Assembly (NCBI GenBank): GCA_030838815.1 | Contig: JAUZEX010000302.1 | Span: 1-7,926, forward strand | Reading direction: 5' to 3' | Length of the DNA: 7,926 nt | Source: Actinomycetota bacterium | GTDB lineage: Bacteria > Actinomycetota > Acidimicrobiia > IMCC26256 > BP-133 | In this document: positions 5,774 through 7,926 of the stretch, piece after piece | Position numbering within the stretch: the stretch's first letter is position 1 | Layout of the letters: each line of letters begins with the position of its first letter | Position numbers and translations under genes: made by a program | The notes under the pieces: generated by a model | What the model saw: the letters and a program-made list of their open reading frames with translations, nothing else | Told to the model about the DNA's origin: nothing | Databases searched by the model: none

Positions 5774-6769
5774 TCAGCCGAGCGAGGGAACGACCACGGT
5801 CCTGACGAAACCGGCGCCGGGGGGTGGCTGCAACAAGACCGTGGGGAGCTCGTCAAGAGCCACCAGGGTCGGCTTCGGAGGGTGGAGCACCCCGCGGGCG
5901 AGCCGGTTCAGCACCACTTCCAGGGTGCGGGCGAGGTGGTGCGAGTTGGCCGTGATCCACGTGGCCCATTCCACGCCGACCACCGTGCGGTTCCGGAGGA
6001 GGATGTGGTTGGCCGGCAGCCGGGGGATGTCGCCGCTGGCGAAGCCGACGACGAGGTAACGGCCCAGCGGGCCGAGGGAGCGGAGGGCGAGTTCGGCGAG
6101 TTCGCCACCGACGGGGTCGAGCACCACTTCGATGCCGCCCGGGAACCGTTCCTTCATGGCTTCCCGCAGGTTCACGGAGCGCCGGTCCACGATCATGTGG
6201 GGCTTGACCGGATGGTCGTCCCAGGTGGCCGGGTCGGACGTCACGGCGATCACCTCGGCGTCGAGGTGGACGGCGATCTCGACGGCGGCGGCGCCGACCG
6301 CTCCGCTGGCCCCGAGGATCAGCAGCCGCTCGCCGGCCCGGAGCCCGCCGCGCTCCTCGAGGGCGTAGCTGGCGGTGCCGTAGGCCTCGATCGCCGCCAC
6401 CGCCAGCTCGTCGGCGACGTTGGGCGGGATCGGCACCACCGCGAAGGCCGGTGCCACGACGTGGGTGGCCCAGGTCCCGTAGCCGCTCTTGAGGACGACC
6501 ACGCTCGTCCCGGGCGTCAGGTGGGTCACGCCGTCGCCCGTCTCCACCACCTCGCCGGCGCCGACGGCGCCGGGGACGAACGGCACCGGGGGCCGCACCT
6601 GGTAGCCGCCGCCGACGATGAGCCGGTCCACGAACGAGACGTTGGCCGCCGTCGTGCGGACGAGAACCTCGCCCGGACCCGGTTCCGGGATGGGTGCCGA
6701 CTCGACGACGACACCGTCGCTGGTGCCGAACGACCGGCAGACCACCGCCTTCATCGAAGAGGCGTTCAC
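5774..6769 (-). CDS. Zinc-less MDR-family NADPH:quinone oxidoreductase
   Basis: A 331-residue cytoplasmic medium-chain reductase of the zeta-crystallin/quinone oxidoreductase type, expected to use NADPH to reduce quinones or enones. The N-terminal GroES-like domain (about 6-125) includes EPGPGEVLVR (29-38) and the PFVPGAVGAGEVVETG stretch (63-78). It lacks the Cys/His zinc ligands of alcohol dehydrogenases. The Rossmann domain (about 126-270) has AYGTASYAL (129-137) and the nucleotide loop GASGAVG (153-159). DPVGGEL (218-224) and VGFASGDIPRLPAN (241-254) are typical of the family. The GTG at 6769 is preferred over ATG 6754 because it forms a GTGA overlap with the stop of the upstream hydrolase gene and has AAAGGGA just upstream, whereas ATG 6754 has no ribosome-binding site. 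The region after the third Rossmann strand (179-197, DPATWDDHPVKPHMIVDRR) departs from the usual LGAD-containing segment, so cofactor preference is uncertain. Confidence 0.93.
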   Translation of the reverse strand: MNASSMKAVVCRSFGTSDGVVVESAPIPEPGPGEVLVRTTAANVSFVDRLIVGGGYQVRPPVPFVPGAVGAGEVVETGDGVTHLTPGTSVVVLKSGYGTWATHVVAPAFAVVPIPPNVADELAVAAIEAYGTASYALEERGGLRAGERLLILGASGAVGAAAVEIAVHLDAEVIAVTSDPATWDDHPVKPHMIVDRRSVNLREAMKERFPGGIEVVLDPVGGELAELALRSLGPLGRYLVVGFASGDIPRLPANHILLRNRTVVGVEWATWITANSHHLARTLEVVLNRLARGVLHPPKPTLVALDELPTVLLQPPPGAGFVRTVVVPSLG

Positions 6770-7866
6770 AGTTCCCTTTCGGTGCGGTTCCGCCTGCCTT
6801 CGGCGAACGAGCAGGCGACGAGCGCCGCGACCTTGAGTTCGTGCCAGCGCTGGGCCGGGTTGAGCCACAGCAACTGGTCCACGTCGCGGCGCGGGGGAAG
6901 GTCGGTCTCGGTGGCCGGTTCCAGCGCACCGGCGAAGGCGTTCGCTGCGTGCCGACCGAGCCGGTCGAGGGCGTCCCGGGCGCCGGCGAAGATCCGGTCG
7001 AAGCTCACGAAGCCGTGGATCTGCCCGGGGTAGTGCAGCACCCGGACGGGGACGCCGGCGGCTCGCAGGCGGGCGGCATACTCCAGGCCCTCGTCTCGCA
7101 GCGGGTCGAAGCCGGCGGTCAGCACGATGGCCGGGGCCCCGCCCCGCAGATCCGGGGTGGCCAGGGCGGAGGCGCGGGGGTCGGAGAGATCGGAGACGCA
7201 GGCAATCTGGGCTCGCAGCCACGCCATCCACTCCGGCGTGAACAGCCCCGGCATCCGTTCCGACGCCGACGGGAGCGACCCGGTGAGATCCGTCGCCGGA
7301 TAGACGAGAACCTGGGCCGCGAGCGGGAGCCGGCGTCGGGCGTGGTCCTGAGCCACCAGCGCCGCAATCCCGCCCCCCGCCGAGTCGCCGCCGACGGCGA
7401 GCCGGGCCGGGTCACCGCCGAGCTCGCCGGCGTGCGCCGCCAGCCATTCGACCACGGCGAGGCAGTCGGCCCGCCCGTCCTTTAGTGGGCACTCCGGGGC
7501 GAGGCGGTACCGGACGGCGACGACGACCGCACCGGTGCGGTTGGCCAGCGCCCGGCACAGGGCCCCGGCGGTATAGAGGTCGCCGAAGACGAATCCGCCG
7601 CCGTGGAACCAGGCCAGGACCGGCCGGGCGCCGGCGCCTCCCGCCGGGACATAGGCCCGGATGCGCACGGCGCCTCCGGGCCCCGGGACCGTCCGATCGA
7701 TCACGGCCCCGACCGCCTCCCGCGATCCGAACGCCTTGACCGCCAGCCGCCAGCGGCGCCGGGCGGTGTCGGGCCGGGTCCGGCGGGGTGAAGGCCCCCG
7801 CGCCGGGAGCAACTGCAGGAGCAGCCGGCGGACCTCGGGGTCGGGCCGGGAGGACCGGAGCATCAT
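6766..7866 (-). CDS. Alpha/beta hydrolase, hormone-sensitive-lipase (HSL) family esterase
   Basis: A serine esterase or lipase likely to hydrolyse short-chain esters, lactones or carbamates in the cytoplasm. The HSL signature is complete: the oxyanion motif HGGGF (88-92), RYRLAPE (119-125), the nucleophile elbow GDSAGG (160-165, Ser162), DPLRDEG with Asp254 and QIHGF with His284. HSL proteins usually end near residue 315 here. The extra 50 residues (about 316-366, including LLWLNPAQRWHELKVAALV) form an extension I do not recognise. No signal peptide is visible. ATG 7866 is the first Met, but the frame is open to the window edge and no Shine-Dalgarno precedes it, so the true start could lie beyond 7926. 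DPEVRRLLLQL (9-19) matches the usual family N-terminus and supports a start near here. The stop overlaps the oxidoreductase GTG by 4 nt, showing a coupled two-gene operon. Confidence 0.92.
   Translation of the reverse strand: MMLRSSRPDPEVRRLLLQLLPARGPSPRRTRPDTARRRWRLAVKAFGSREAVGAVIDRTVPGPGGAVRIRAYVPAGGAGARPVLAWFHGGGFVFGDLYTAGALCRALANRTGAVVVAVRYRLAPECPLKDGRADCLAVVEWLAAHAGELGGDPARLAVGGDSAGGGIAALVAQDHARRRLPLAAQVLVYPATDLTGSLPSASERMPGLFTPEWMAWLRAQIACVSDLSDPRASALATPDLRGGAPAIVLTAGFDPLRDEGLEYAARLRAAGVPVRVLHYPGQIHGFVSFDRIFAGARDALDRLGRHAANAFAGALEPATETDLPPRRDVDQLLWLNPAQRWHELKVAALVACSFAEGRRNRTEREL
6773..6779 (-). promoter_or_regulatory. Ribosome binding site of the oxidoreductase gene
   Basis: AAAGGGA on the minus strand lies 3 nt before the GTG at 6769, inside the last codons of the hydrolase gene. 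Together with the GTGA stop/start overlap it decides the GTG over the downstream ATG 6754. Confidence 0.5.
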
Positions 7867-7926
7867 GGCGACGCGGTCGCGGCCGCCGGAGCGGTGGAGG
7901 TGCCCGGCCGCGGCAATCCTGCGGGG

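Noticed and set aside
5672..7485. Long plus-strand ORFs opposite the oxidoreductase and hydrolase genes
   Set aside because: They are Gly/Arg/His/Asp-rich without motifs, while the minus strand encodes full-length enzymes with all signature residues.
1..7926. Mobile elements, CRISPR arrays, tRNA or rRNA genes
   Set aside because: I saw no transposase or integrase motifs, no regularly spaced direct repeats, and no cloverleaf or conserved rRNA sequence on either strand.

Overview
The window is uniformly very GC-rich. It shows strong third-position G/C bias, long spurious open frames on both strands, GTG starts and overlapping genes. This fits a high-GC actinobacterium. The protein styles (a DExH helicase, a paired-lobe GNAT protein, a TatA-like protein beginning MFEGLLSPWH) are compatible with Acidimicrobiia or a related uncultured lineage, but that placement is inference. 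I see no rRNA, tRNA, CRISPR array, insertion sequence, integrase or phage structural gene. This looks like ordinary chromosome.

Layout from left to right: (1) the 3' part of a superfamily 2 DExH-type helicase gene on + (1-1316), whose start lies outside the window; (2) a convergent GNAT-family acetyltransferase on - (1340-2281); (3) a 312-bp divergent intergenic region (2282-2593); (4) a tightly spaced + strand pair, a multi-pass membrane protein (2594-3280) followed 3 nt later by a TatA-like single-span protein (3284-3541); (5) a convergent, large secreted purple-acid-phosphatase-type metallophosphoesterase with an Ig-like domain and a C-terminal beta-rich module on - (3611-5599); (6) a 174-bp leader/promoter region with competing stem-loops and an A/T-rich tract (5600-5773); (7) a - strand operon of an HSL-type alpha/beta hydrolase (6766-7866) and a zinc-less MDR quinone oxidoreductase (5774-6769), joined by a 4-nt GTGA overlap.

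Functionally, the hydrolase and oxidoreductase are very probably co-translated and may act on the same small-molecule route (ester or lactone hydrolysis plus reduction of an enone or quinone). The membrane protein and TatA-like protein form a second co-transcribed unit of unknown role at the cytoplasmic membrane. The phosphoesterase is exported, apparently by the Sec route. The helicase and acetyltransferase have no evident link to the rest.

I found no convincing new multi-gene system. The items most worth a second look are the TatA-like/membrane-protein pair, the phosphoesterase C-terminal module, the phosphoesterase leader with its start-codon puzzle, and the DD-for-DE change in helicase motif II.
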